A DNA stretch of 64,000 nucleotides. Source: Williamsia muralis NBRC 105860. GTDB taxonomy: Bacteria; Actinomycetota; Actinomycetes; Mycobacteriales; Mycobacteriaceae. Below the pieces are notes generated by a model. The model worked only from the letters and a program-made list of their open reading frames with translations, had not been told where the DNA came from and did not search any database. Within the stretch, counting starts at the first letter, position 1. Each line of letters opens with the position of its first letter. Made by a program: the position numbers and the translations under genes. Location of the stretch: contig NZ_BDAP01000001.1 of NCBI RefSeq assembly GCF_001598915.1, positions 1,302,001 through 1,366,000 of the forward strand, given 5' to 3'. Below are positions 56,975 through 64,000 of the stretch, one piece after another.

Positions 56975-58128
56975 GTAAATGCCCTCGTTGCTTCAACCCG
57001 CTCGTGTCAGATTGGTTCGCTTGGACGGAAGTGAAACCGACAAAGCTCGAAAACGACGAACGCGCAACCGCATTCAGTGGACGGCAAGTTCGGATGGGGA
57101 AGACTTGCGAACTGCGGCGACCGCAGGATGCCCCGCGCAGCTGGGTACCTGAGGCGCAATGGCCGGAGTCCCAACTAGGCGGGCCCGCGGCAGAAATCTG
57201 CCCCATCTGCCACTATGAACTGCCGTACATGTGGCGCTGGGGAACGACGACATGCCTGGTGATGGCCGGGGCGAGAGCGACAGGAAAGACCGTCTACATC
57301 GCTGTTCTTATTAAGCAGCTGCAAAAGCACGCCGAACGGTTGAACACAATCGTCGAGCCCGCGAACAAGAAGACCGCCGAAATGTACGAGAACTACTACG
57401 AGCGGCCGCTATTTGAAGAACGCGGAATTCTGGGCTCGACGCCGTCGGCGTCCACTGAGGGCAGTCACCAGCACGAGCCCCTGATTTTCACGATCGGTAC
57501 GTGGAACGGCGTCAAGCACTATCTCGTCATCCGGGACGTAGCAGGCGAGGACCTCGAGAATGCCAACGTCGAAGGCCTCGCGTGGCAGTTCTTCGCCGCC
57601 TCCGATGCTGTTCTCTTTATGTTTGACCCGCTCAAGGTCGACGAGATTCGACATCAATTGCAAGACTTGGTACCGATGCAGACCAACCGTGGCGGCGACC
57701 CGCGAACTGTTCTGCGAACAGTCATGGATTTACTCGGCCACGGAAATCCCAAACTTGCAGTAATTCTCTCGAAGTTCGATGCGCTGCAAGCGTTGCAGAA
57801 TGTGAAGGGTAGCGACTGGGGCAGCATCATGACCAACGCTGGCGCGGCCTTCTCGCGCGATCCGAGCCTTCGGCCAGTTCCGTACGACGATGCCGACGGT
57901 CAACTGTTGGACGCCGAAGTGAGTAGTCTTCTCCAGAAGCTCGACGCCGGACCGATGTTGAAGAATCTTGAGAATCCGAGGACCGGACAGCGCTACACGA
58001 ACAGGTTCTTCGCCGTATCCGCGTTGGGTGAATCACCCGTCGGTGCAAGACTTCACGCCAACGGCATTACGCCGTTTCGATGCATGGATCCGGTTCGGTG
58101 GGTGTTGGCTGAGCAGGGCGTGTTGTGA
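56971..58128 (+). CDS. TRAFAC-type GTPase with N-terminal zinc ribbon
   Basis: A 385-residue protein starting with a split zinc ribbon: CPRC at residues 4-7 and CPIC at about 77-80, flanked by short strands. The GTPase domain follows: P-loop GARATGKTVY at about 100-109, a switch-II-like RDVAGED near 189 (the DxxG motif), and LSKFDAL near 266 as the G4 motif (SKxD for NKxD). These fit the TRAFAC-clade GTPases of conflict systems. A zinc-binding module upstream could be a sensor or docking element. GTG start with GTGA overlap to the vWA gene. GTP hydrolysis is likely; the regulatory partner is presumably the GAP1-like protein. Confidence 0.85.
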   Translation: MSKCPRCFNPLVSDWFAWTEVKPTKLENDERATAFSGRQVRMGKTCELRRPQDAPRSWVPEAQWPESQLGGPAAEICPICHYELPYMWRWGTTTCLVMAGARATGKTVYIAVLIKQLQKHAERLNTIVEPANKKTAEMYENYYERPLFEERGILGSTPSASTEGSHQHEPLIFTIGTWNGVKHYLVIRDVAGEDLENANVEGLAWQFFAASDAVLFMFDPLKVDEIRHQLQDLVPMQTNRGGDPRTVLRTVMDLLGHGNPKLAVILSKFDALQALQNVKGSDWGSIMTNAGAAFSRDPSLRPVPYDDADGQLLDAEVSSLLQKLDAGPMLKNLENPRTGQRYTNRFFAVSALGESPVGARLHANGITPFRCMDPVRWVLAEQGVL

Positions 58129-59564
58129 GTTACGCCCTGCCCCCGAAGGTCAAGCCGAAGGTTGGTACCCGGTGGGCTAACGAGCTACGCCCATTCCTGT
58201 CAGATGGGGAAGAGATTTGGGCTTTTCTTCGCGTGACCCGCCTGAAGCCGATGACTGAGGGTGTTGCAGTTACGAACCGGCGATTGCTTGGATTCTGGGG
58301 ACTCGGACACGGGGGTAAACACGTGCTCCTCGAGGCCGCAGCGGACGAGATTTTGCGTGTCGAATACCCCGAGAAATTCGGCAGGCGCAAGTTGATGGTG
58401 ACCACCACAACGAAGGAAATTAACTTCGGTGACGTTCGTAATGACGAGTTTGAGTTCGTGCAGTATTACGTCAGTTACCTTATCGAGGCAAGTGGAAAGG
58501 GCACCCAGCGAGGCCCACAAGAATCGCCGCGTCCAGAAGTGGCGGCACCAATAATCGCTGTTCCTTCTCGCTCGGACAAGAATGAACGCGAGGCATTCCC
58601 TGTATACGGCCGTGCGTTAGACAGCTTCTGGTCCAGGCCTATTCAGACATACTCAGCGATTGGTGAACTCCCTTGGTTCGTTGTCAACAACGCACCGGTG
58701 GGTCTGCTGGCTGCCTTCGAGGACCGCCTGTTGGTTGTGGGTTTGGTTCAGGGTAGGTATGGCTCTTCTGTGGAGACTTCTGCTGCTGCTTTCGCGTATG
58801 CGGACATCGCCAAGATCGAGTACCCCGGCGGCTTCGTTGACGGAGTACTCGAGGTGCGGACCGTGAGCGACCTCGGAAGCGCCAGACCGTCAATTTCGTT
58901 GCGGCTCCCGCGTTCCGTGTACGAGGAGGTAGCGCCCAAAATAGAAGCCGTACGAGCAGTCGTGGCCAGCTTGCAACCCATGCCAGTACCGGTCGCGCAG
59001 TCGCCGCTCCGTCCGCAGGGTGACACGATCGGCGACCAGGAGCGCAAGCTCATCCGTGATAATTCGGGACCGAATGAAGAGCCTTGGATGATTATTCACG
59101 GAGGCGATGGCGCGGGGGTTTTAGCGGCTTTCGATGACCGACTGCTCGTATCAACCAAAGTTGAATCGAAGAAGGGAGGAGTCAGGACAAATACTGCCTT
59201 TTCCTTCACCAACATCAAGAAGATTGAGTACACCGAGGGCCAGTCGAACGACGTGTTGGAGGTCGTCACCTGGAAGCGACGCGATGCCAACGATCAATCC
59301 AATCGACTTGAACTGCCAGTAGGCCTACGCAAGAAAGTTTTACCGAACGTTCAGGAGTTACGTCGCAGGGTCTTCCCCGTGGACGGGCCTCCTGTCTCCA
59401 TGTGGAAGCCGCCACTCCCGCCGCGGGTCGTCGCCGAGCCTCCATCCGGTAGCGGGCTGGTGGCAGAGCTGCAGAAACTGGCGGATCTCCACGCTCAAGG
59501 GCTGATCGACGACGACGAGTTCAAAGAAGCCAAACGCGCGGTCATCGCCGGGCGTGCGAAGTAG
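58125..59564 (+). CDS. PH-like domain repeat protein with C-terminal SHOCT domain
   Basis: A 479-residue protein. Residues about 20-125 form a bacterial PH-like domain (VTRLKPMTEGVAVTNRRLLGFW, then IEYP-type strands); two further copies appear near 185-290 (APVGLLAAFEDRLLVVGL, IAKIEYPGG) and 315-425 (GAGVLAAFDDRLLVSTK, IKKIEYTEG). The two latter copies are clearly homologous, each with LLAAFxDRLLV and KIEY. The C-terminus (about 449-477) is a SHOCT domain, LVAELQKLADLHAQGLIDDDEF, a short oligomerisation motif. Such proteins often bind membrane surfaces or assemble as oligomers. GTG start with GTGA overlap to the GTPase gene. It is the last gene of the + strand operon. Confidence 0.83.
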   Translation: MSYALPPKVKPKVGTRWANELRPFLSDGEEIWAFLRVTRLKPMTEGVAVTNRRLLGFWGLGHGGKHVLLEAAADEILRVEYPEKFGRRKLMVTTTTKEINFGDVRNDEFEFVQYYVSYLIEASGKGTQRGPQESPRPEVAAPIIAVPSRSDKNEREAFPVYGRALDSFWSRPIQTYSAIGELPWFVVNNAPVGLLAAFEDRLLVVGLVQGRYGSSVETSAAAFAYADIAKIEYPGGFVDGVLEVRTVSDLGSARPSISLRLPRSVYEEVAPKIEAVRAVVASLQPMPVPVAQSPLRPQGDTIGDQERKLIRDNSGPNEEPWMIIHGGDGAGVLAAFDDRLLVSTKVESKKGGVRTNTAFSFTNIKKIEYTEGQSNDVLEVVTWKRRDANDQSNRLELPVGLRKKVLPNVQELRRRVFPVDGPPVSMWKPPLPPRVVAEPPSGSGLVAELQKLADLHAQGLIDDDEFKEAKRAVIAGRAK

Positions 59565-59608
59565 GGCCGACGTCGAATGTGAGCTGATCCCTTCCCGCTA
59601 CCGGACTG

Positions 59609-60934
59609 TCACCAGGTTTCGCCTGGCACTGAGCACTTTCCGGTGTATTTGGTGAGGCCTATCCCGTGGTTGGACTTCTTGCTCCGCCCGATGGGTCCAT
59701 TCCGGGGTTCTTGTACCCAGTTGCCGGCTGTGTCGAGGCCAGGCATGTTTTCGCTGCCTGGTTCGCTGTACCGCGTCTCGCCGTCGACGGTCAGCACGCC
59801 GTCTTGGACATCAATGTGAGCGATGGTGGCCCAATACGAGTCCCTGCTGTTGCCGACGTACACCAGAATCTCGTCGGCATCAGGGCCTGGGAGTCCATCG
59901 ACCGATGCTCGTCCGTAGCGAATTGCGACCCGCGGTTTCCCGAACTCGTCGATGGCTCCGGTGCCGTTGTCGACGCTCTGGTAGACGTTGACCAGGAGGT
60001 CGCCGTTTTCGTTTGGCTTCACCCAGACCTGTTCTGTTGCTGGCTTGTTGCCGTTGCCTGGGCCCTTGCTGTCGCCGGAATGCTGGATGTAAGGCCAGAT
60101 GTCGAGACTCCCGCGGTGTCGCGATTCGCCGCTGATGACTACGTACTTGTTCGTCTCCTCATTTCGGCAGAAGAAGTAAACATCCAGGTCGCCGTATCCG
60201 TACCGCCTGACCTCACCCTGGGGTCCGTACACAGCGTCGCGCCCATCCCATTCCAAGCCGACGGTCAGAACCCAGCTCGGATCGCCTTGGCTCTTTCGGA
60301 GGTCAATCCTGGCGGTCTTGTCGTAGGAGTTCTTGTCCAGCGACACTCTCACTTTGGAGAAGTTGATCGGCGACGCGGAGGGCGCCGGACCTATATGAGC
60401 CGGGGCCGGCGCCACGGCGACAGCTGCGGGTTGAGGACCTGGTTCGTCGACGACGATCCCGTGTTCTGTCGCAAAAGCGGCGAGCCCTTGGCTATAGCCC
60501 TGCCCGATCGCATCGAGACGCCAACCGCTCCCGCGTCGATACAGACCTACGACTTGGAGCACCGTCTCGACCGATAGTCCATCGGGCACGAAGGTGAATG
60601 TTTGTGCTTGACCGCGGATCTCGACCGACAGAGAGCCAGCAACACGGCCGAACTGCGAGTTCTGTGCCTCAGTGCTGCCGGTGATAACCACGCGGTGGAC
60701 GTCGGCGGGCACCAACGACAAGTCGACACTGATCGACTCGTCTGAAACTAGCGCGACACCGTGCGCTCGCGGGTTGTTGAAGAAGATGAAGTCGTTGTCG
60801 GATCGTACTTTTCCCGATTGATCCAGCAGAACTGCCGCAACGTCAACGACACCGCGAACGCCGGCACCACCCAGCGTGATGGTGTACCTGCTGCCCGACA
60901 GATCCGACTTCGATCCTTTGGTGACCACGGTCAA
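59609..60934 (-). CDS. TerD-like protein with a C-terminal accessory domain
   Basis: A 441-residue protein. Residues 1-165 are a TerD-type domain: MTVVTKGSKSDLSGSRYTITLGG, DNDFIFFNNP near 48, GSTEAQNSQFG near 90, and the RRGSGWRLDAIGQGYSQGL motif near 135, closely matching the C-terminal region of the upstream TerD. After an Ala/Pro linker (about 167-190) comes a second, beta-rich domain to the end (RIDLRKSQGDPSWVLTVGLEWDGR and YGDLDVYFF), as in TerX/TerF-type or other Ter-linked proteins. It converges on the PH/SHOCT gene with a 44-base gap. TerD genes at both ends of the cluster suggest this protein belongs to the same system although on the other strand. A short hairpin (CCAGG/CCTGG at 59612-59626) lies in its last codons. 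Confidence 0.85.
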   Translation of the reverse strand: MTVVTKGSKSDLSGSRYTITLGGAGVRGVVDVAAVLLDQSGKVRSDNDFIFFNNPRAHGVALVSDESISVDLSLVPADVHRVVITGSTEAQNSQFGRVAGSLSVEIRGQAQTFTFVPDGLSVETVLQVVGLYRRGSGWRLDAIGQGYSQGLAAFATEHGIVVDEPGPQPAAVAVAPAPAHIGPAPSASPINFSKVRVSLDKNSYDKTARIDLRKSQGDPSWVLTVGLEWDGRDAVYGPQGEVRRYGYGDLDVYFFCRNEETNKYVVISGESRHRGSLDIWPYIQHSGDSKGPGNGNKPATEQVWVKPNENGDLLVNVYQSVDNGTGAIDEFGKPRVAIRYGRASVDGLPGPDADEILVYVGNSRDSYWATIAHIDVQDGVLTVDGETRYSEPGSENMPGLDTAGNWVQEPRNGPIGRSKKSNHGIGLTKYTGKCSVPGETW

Positions 60935-61060
60935 GAGCGCACCTCACTTGTCGATTTTCACAGGGTTACTGTCATGGTTGGGGCACTCCGACGTCGTCGC
61001 GCGACGAACTAGAGATGTATCCCTGCTCGCAGCCGAACAGCCGAGGGTACGTATCGTCAT

Positions 61061-61648
61061 CTAGCAAGGGCTAGGTTCGCCAATTTTGACGACGGAGAGA
61101 ATCGCGTCACCTTCAGTGATTGGGGTACCCGGTTCGGGTGTCTGGCTGACGACTATCCAATTGCTGTCGTCTAGCTGCATGCGGTCTTCTCCGGTGGCGT
61201 CCTCGCTACGCGAGAAGAAAACGCCGTTGTCTTGAATGAGATTTTGAGCAGCCTGCAAGTTCATGCACACCACGGCGGGCATGATCCCACCTGCAGAATC
61301 GGCCGAAGTGGTAGTGGGCGCGACCGGTGCCGGTGTCGACGTACGGGTTGGGAGCGCGCTGGTGGTGGGTTCGACTGTCACTGTGCTCGGCGGAGCAGTC
61401 ACCGTCGGCACCGACGACGTCGCCGCAGTCGAGTCATTGTCCTTTTCCTCCGAGCCTCCGGCGATGCCAGCGATCACGAGCAGTACGACGATGGCGCCGA
61501 TACCACCGAATATCCACGGCTTTTTCGACTTTTTGGGAGGCTGGGCCTGCGTCCAAGCTGGCTGACCGTCATTTTGATTGGACCACGAAGGCGGACCCGA
61601 ATTGGGCCCGTTGAAAGGCGGCGGGGGTGGGGGAGGAGGCGTCGACAT
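61061..61648 (-). CDS. Pro-rich single-TM protein with PASTA-like C-terminal domain
   Basis: A 195-residue protein with a cytoplasmic poly-proline N-terminus (eight consecutive Pro after MST, then Gly/Ser/Pro/Gln-rich to about 40), a TM helix (about 46-64, WIFGGIGAIVVLLVIAGIA), a Thr/Pro/Ser-rich extracellular linker, and a C-terminal domain of about 65 residues: MPAVVCMNLQAAQNLIQDNG, ending with SQTPEPGTPITEGDAILSVVKIG. That is the PASTA pattern (P.vvG...A...L...g, q.P.pGt.v..G..v.l.v). PASTA domains bind peptidoglycan or lipid II. It probably sits at the cell wall. It lies 126 bases before the start of the TerD-like gene on the same strand. Confidence 0.82.
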   Translation of the reverse strand: MSTPPPPPPPPFNGPNSGPPSWSNQNDGQPAWTQAQPPKKSKKPWIFGGIGAIVVLLVIAGIAGGSEEKDNDSTAATSSVPTVTAPPSTVTVEPTTSALPTRTSTPAPVAPTTTSADSAGGIMPAVVCMNLQAAQNLIQDNGVFFSRSEDATGEDRMQLDDSNWIVVSQTPEPGTPITEGDAILSVVKIGEPSPC

Positions 61649-62402
61649 GGTGTTGGCCTTTCGTTAGTTGATCGGGCAGTGAAGAGCTCGCCGCGGCAGT
61701 AAAGCCGCTGCGTCGAAACGTGTCTGACAAGATCCGACGCGTGGTTTCACTAGTAGGGGTATGACGCCCACGGGCGACTAGGCGCGCAGGAGATCTACAG
61801 CGCAGCGGTGTATTACAAACCTTTCGCAGAAGTTGCGAGTGCCATCATTACCAGCACGTTTCACCGAACGTTCAGGACCCGTCAGCTAGTTATAGCAAGA
61901 AGATGCGACGGTGTTACTGACGATTGAAAAGGAACATCCCGGCCAGGCTGCGCCATGGGAAATGCCGGTGGTGGGGTACTTATCGCAGGACTTCTGTTAG
62001 TTTGGCAAACATTGTAGATTCCGTAGCGACCGCGAGTCGCGGTTACGACGCCGATCATGGAGGGACCGCAGCGGGTTCAAATTTGCAGCGTTCTCGTAGG
62101 ACGAAGCGACAGGTCCAGAACCTCAAACATGCGTTGCGGGGCCAGGTGCAGCGGATCATTCTTATCAGACGCCAGCGTCAGCTTTAGGATCCGAGATTCG
62201 AATGGATCTCGGTACAGCCGCCGAACCTGAGCGGAGCCAAGCGCGAGCGGTGGTGTTCTAGGGTCTGAATGTGTGACGAGCACACTAGCAGGTGTGAATT
62301 CGCGTCATTGGGCGGCGTATTAGGTCTCGTCGACAGAGTCCAGCTGGCGGATGGCTACTCAGTGCACGGGTCCGTCTGAAGGCTTCACTTGCTGGCACAG
62401 AC
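61649..62402. other. 754-base region without a convincing gene
   Basis: I see no supported gene here. An 87-codon frame at 61924-62187 (+) has an ATG with AAAGG upstream but an arginine-rich, low-complexity product, as expected of a chance frame. Two inverted repeats are present: a short GACGC/GCGTC hairpin at 62168-62179 and a longer one at 62191-62212. GGTTCAAAT at about 62073 looks like a tRNA T-loop, but no flanking tRNA arms fit. Confidence 0.5.
62191..62212. repeat. inverted repeat in the intergenic gap
   Basis: CCGAGAT and ATCTCGG form a perfect 7-bp stem with an 8-base loop, 190 bases downstream of the stop of the - strand chaperone-like gene. It may be a terminator or an operator. 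No T-run is present. Confidence 0.3.
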
Positions 62403-63563
62403 CTAACTCACCCCGTCTAGCCAGCCCGACAGGACCACGAACCGTAGGGCGACACGCAGGCTCTTTGTGGTTGCTGCCCACGCCTTCTCTTCGTGTTCAC
62501 ACGCGGCCGCTTCCTCTTCGTCCTGGCGCTCGAGTGCGTCGTAAATCGAACTCCGCCAGGAGAATCGCTGCTCCTCGCACACCTTGATGTACCGAAGGAT
62601 GGCCCCGCGGTCGAAGTCACAGACTGCCGCGATCTCACGGGTTGTCAGCGGACCGACATCGTCGTCATCGAGCTGGAGCAGGCACATGAGTCCTGCTGGG
62701 AGACCTTCGTCAGTGTCCTCAACTGGCGGGTGGGCCTCGGCCACAACGGCAGCCACATCGCCGGCGCCCTCAGTCAAGAAGTCGAACCACTTCGTCAGCG
62801 TTGACTGCAGAACTGCGTCGGTGAAGACGGTCGCATCCATCCGAGTCGACACCCGGACGTAGGAGTCGACGAGGACGAACTTGATGTCCGGCCAATTGCG
62901 AGAGTAGTCCATGATCGCTTCACTGGCGGCAGCCGAGTCATCCACATCGACAGCAAGATTCGTGAACATCTCGATGACGGGATCGTTCACGTCGACGCAC
63001 AGCCACGACGTCTCGTGGTTGACGGTGAAGGTGATGTCGCCGTCGTCATCCTTGCGCGGCGCGCACCCGGTCATGCGTTTGAGCGCAGCATCGACGAGAT
63101 CCTGAAGTTGCGACTGGCCGGCGGGCTGAAATCCCGTGTGCTGAATGGGTTCAGCAGGCTGCTCCTCGGCCGTCAGGAGGAAGCTCGGGTGCAGCACCTG
63201 CCACAGTTCCTGCATCACACCGGCGGCGGCCACGACCACGTGCTCGGCCTCGTCCCGGCAGCGCTCGACTATACACTCATCCTCGGAAATCGAATCCCAC
63301 TCGAGCTCCATGAGCAACGAGAGTTCGTCGTCGGACAGCTCGCGTCCCTGGCCGAGGATCGTGGGGCTGAGGTGGCACCGCAATTCGTCGTCGGCGGTGA
63401 TGGTGAAAATCGCGGCCGGGCCGGCGCCGTCGACCTCGCTGTTCGGGGCGGTCACTCGCACCGATCCGTCGGCATGCGGGCCGGTCAGGCAGGTTGTCAG
63501 CTCGTCACGAAACGCGGCCCATCCATCGGAAACGGAAGCGTCGAAGTCGAAGATATTGGACAT
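62403..63563 (-). CDS. YbjN / type III secretion chaperone-like protein (TY-Chap candidate)
   Basis: A 386-residue acidic protein. It shows two repeats of an alpha-beta fold typical of the YbjN/CesT chaperone group: residues about 5-120 (FDASVSDGWAAFRDELTT, then IFTITADDELRCHLSP) and about 150-265 (DLVDAALKRMTG, FTVNHETSWLCVDVND, FVLVDSYVRVSTRMD), the latter with the helix followed by curved sheet pattern. The C-terminus (about 290-386) is helical. Such TY-chaperone domains were recognised in NTP-dependent conflict systems, usually near Ter and GTPase genes, and probably bind peptides. The ATG at 63563 has GAGAG 9 bases upstream; a GTG at 63569 is possible. Family assignment is tentative. Confidence 0.6.
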   Translation of the reverse strand: MSNIFDFDASVSDGWAAFRDELTTCLTGPHADGSVRVTAPNSEVDGAGPAAIFTITADDELRCHLSPTILGQGRELSDDELSLLMELEWDSISEDECIVERCRDEAEHVVVAAAGVMQELWQVLHPSFLLTAEEQPAEPIQHTGFQPAGQSQLQDLVDAALKRMTGCAPRKDDDGDITFTVNHETSWLCVDVNDPVIEMFTNLAVDVDDSAAASEAIMDYSRNWPDIKFVLVDSYVRVSTRMDATVFTDAVLQSTLTKWFDFLTEGAGDVAAVVAEAHPPVEDTDEGLPAGLMCLLQLDDDDVGPLTTREIAAVCDFDRGAILRYIKVCEEQRFSWRSSIYDALERQDEEEAAACEHEEKAWAATTKSLRVALRFVVLSGWLDGVS

Positions 63564-63780
63564 GGTCACCCGCTCTCTCTTGTCCTGTCAAAGGAAGGGT
63601 AACGAGGGGGTCTGACATTTTCGGGGTACTCAAAGTTGCTCGATCATGCGTTCGAAATCACATTGGTGTTTTTCTATATCCGTGTGGCACAACCGAATTC
63701 GTTGTCGTAGGCCACCGCTACCTTTCGGTCCGTTGCAGACAGTCAACTTCCCGGCTGTCGATCAGGGAGAGATCGGATCA

Positions 63781-64000
63781 GTGATGGACACAATGGATGA
63801 TGCGGTAGCCAGGGCCACAGTGCCGGCGTTGACCGCGCGTGAGATCGAGGTTCTGCGGACCTGGTTGATGTGCGACACCAAAGAGGCCGCGGGGCGTTTG
63901 TTGTACGTCTCGGCTGCGACGGTAAACACCCACATTTCGCGGATCCGCGGCAAGTACGAGGCCGTCGGACGACCCGCTGGCACCAAGGCCTCGCTCCTCG
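63781..64000 (+). CDS. LuxR-type HTH transcription regulator, 5' part (cut by window end)
   Basis: The frame is open from the GTG at 63781 (an ATG follows at 63784) to the window end, 73 codons. It encodes a LuxR/GerE-type HTH: LTAREIEVLRTWL near residues 18-30, then AAGRLLYVSAATVNTHISRIRGKY near 37-60, where ATVNTHISRIRGKY is the recognition helix region. GGGAGAG lies about 11 bases upstream of the GTG. Because the HTH is only about 17 residues from the start, this is a short regulator with the HTH at the N-terminus or a truncated form; the C-terminus is not visible. It diverges from the chaperone-like gene and may control it. Confidence 0.82.
   Translation, partial: MMDTMDDAVARATVPALTAREIEVLRTWLMCDTKEAAGRLLYVSAATVNTHISRIRGKYEAVGRPAGTKASLL

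Noticed and set aside
59612-59626. CCAGG/CCTGG hairpin as a terminator between convergent genes
   Set aside because: It lies within the last codons of the TerD-like gene and has only 5 pairs and no T-run, so it is too weak to call.
62060-62100. tRNA-like T-loop GGTTCAAAT
   Set aside because: The flanking bases do not form a 5-bp T-stem and no acceptor or anticodon arm fits upstream.
61924-62187. 87-codon + strand frame in the 754-base gap
   Set aside because: The product is Arg/Gln-rich without hydrophobic core or domain; no supporting context.
1-64000. CRISPR array, IS element or integrase
   Set aside because: No regularly spaced direct repeats, transposase or recombinase motifs were seen.

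Overview
The window is about 64 kb of high-GC DNA from an actinobacterium, most likely a member of the Mycobacteriales such as Gordonia, Williamsia, Rhodococcus or a relative. This rests on frequent GTG/TTG starts, many 1-4 base stop/start overlaps, a Streptomyces-type BREX-2 (Pgl) locus, and secreted Pro/Thr-rich proteins with excalibur or PASTA-like ends. I could not search databases, so genus is inference. No rRNA, tRNA, IS element or CRISPR array was seen. Nearly every gene belongs to a defence, stress or conflict-system family.

Region 1 (1-2859, + strand): the 3' end of a probable dynamin-like protein, a coupled P-loop GTPase, and an ankyrin-repeat protein. Region 2 (2865-23989, - strand): a complete BREX type 2 operon in the order pglW-pglX-pglY-pglZ-brxD-brxHI, followed on the same strand by mcrB-mcrC. 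The BREX genes are packed with 1-4 base overlaps (a 1-base gap at brxD/brxHI), so translation is probably coupled. McrB has a PUA/EVE-like segment upstream of its AAA+ motor, as expected for a reader of modified bases.

Region 3 (24213-37727, + strand): an HNH nuclease, then a compact run of DUF6361-type protein, phospholipase-D-type nuclease, SF2 helicase, AddB-like nuclease and AddA-like helicase-nuclease. I cannot match the whole set to a well-known named system. It is the first of two candidates for a poorly described defence system. Region 4 (38231-40227, - strand): a small membrane protein and a membrane-anchored or secreted HNH nuclease with an excalibur domain.

Region 5 (40440-60934): a TerD protein, then a + strand operon of small membrane protein, secreted von Willebrand factor A (vWA) protein with C-terminal anchor, very large tubulin-like GTPase, two-TM membrane protein, beta-sandwich-rich protein, GTPase-associated protein 1 (GAP1)-like protein, cytosolic vWA protein, zinc-ribbon TRAFAC-type GTPase and PH-like/SHOCT protein, closed by a convergent TerD-like gene. 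This looks like a membrane-spanning, GTP-dependent sensing/conflict apparatus built on calcium-binding TerD and vWA modules. It is the second strong candidate for a poorly described system. Region 6 (61061-64000): a Pro-rich PASTA-like membrane protein, a 754-base gap with no convincing gene, a YbjN/type-III-chaperone-like protein, and the start of a LuxR-type regulator cut by the window edge.
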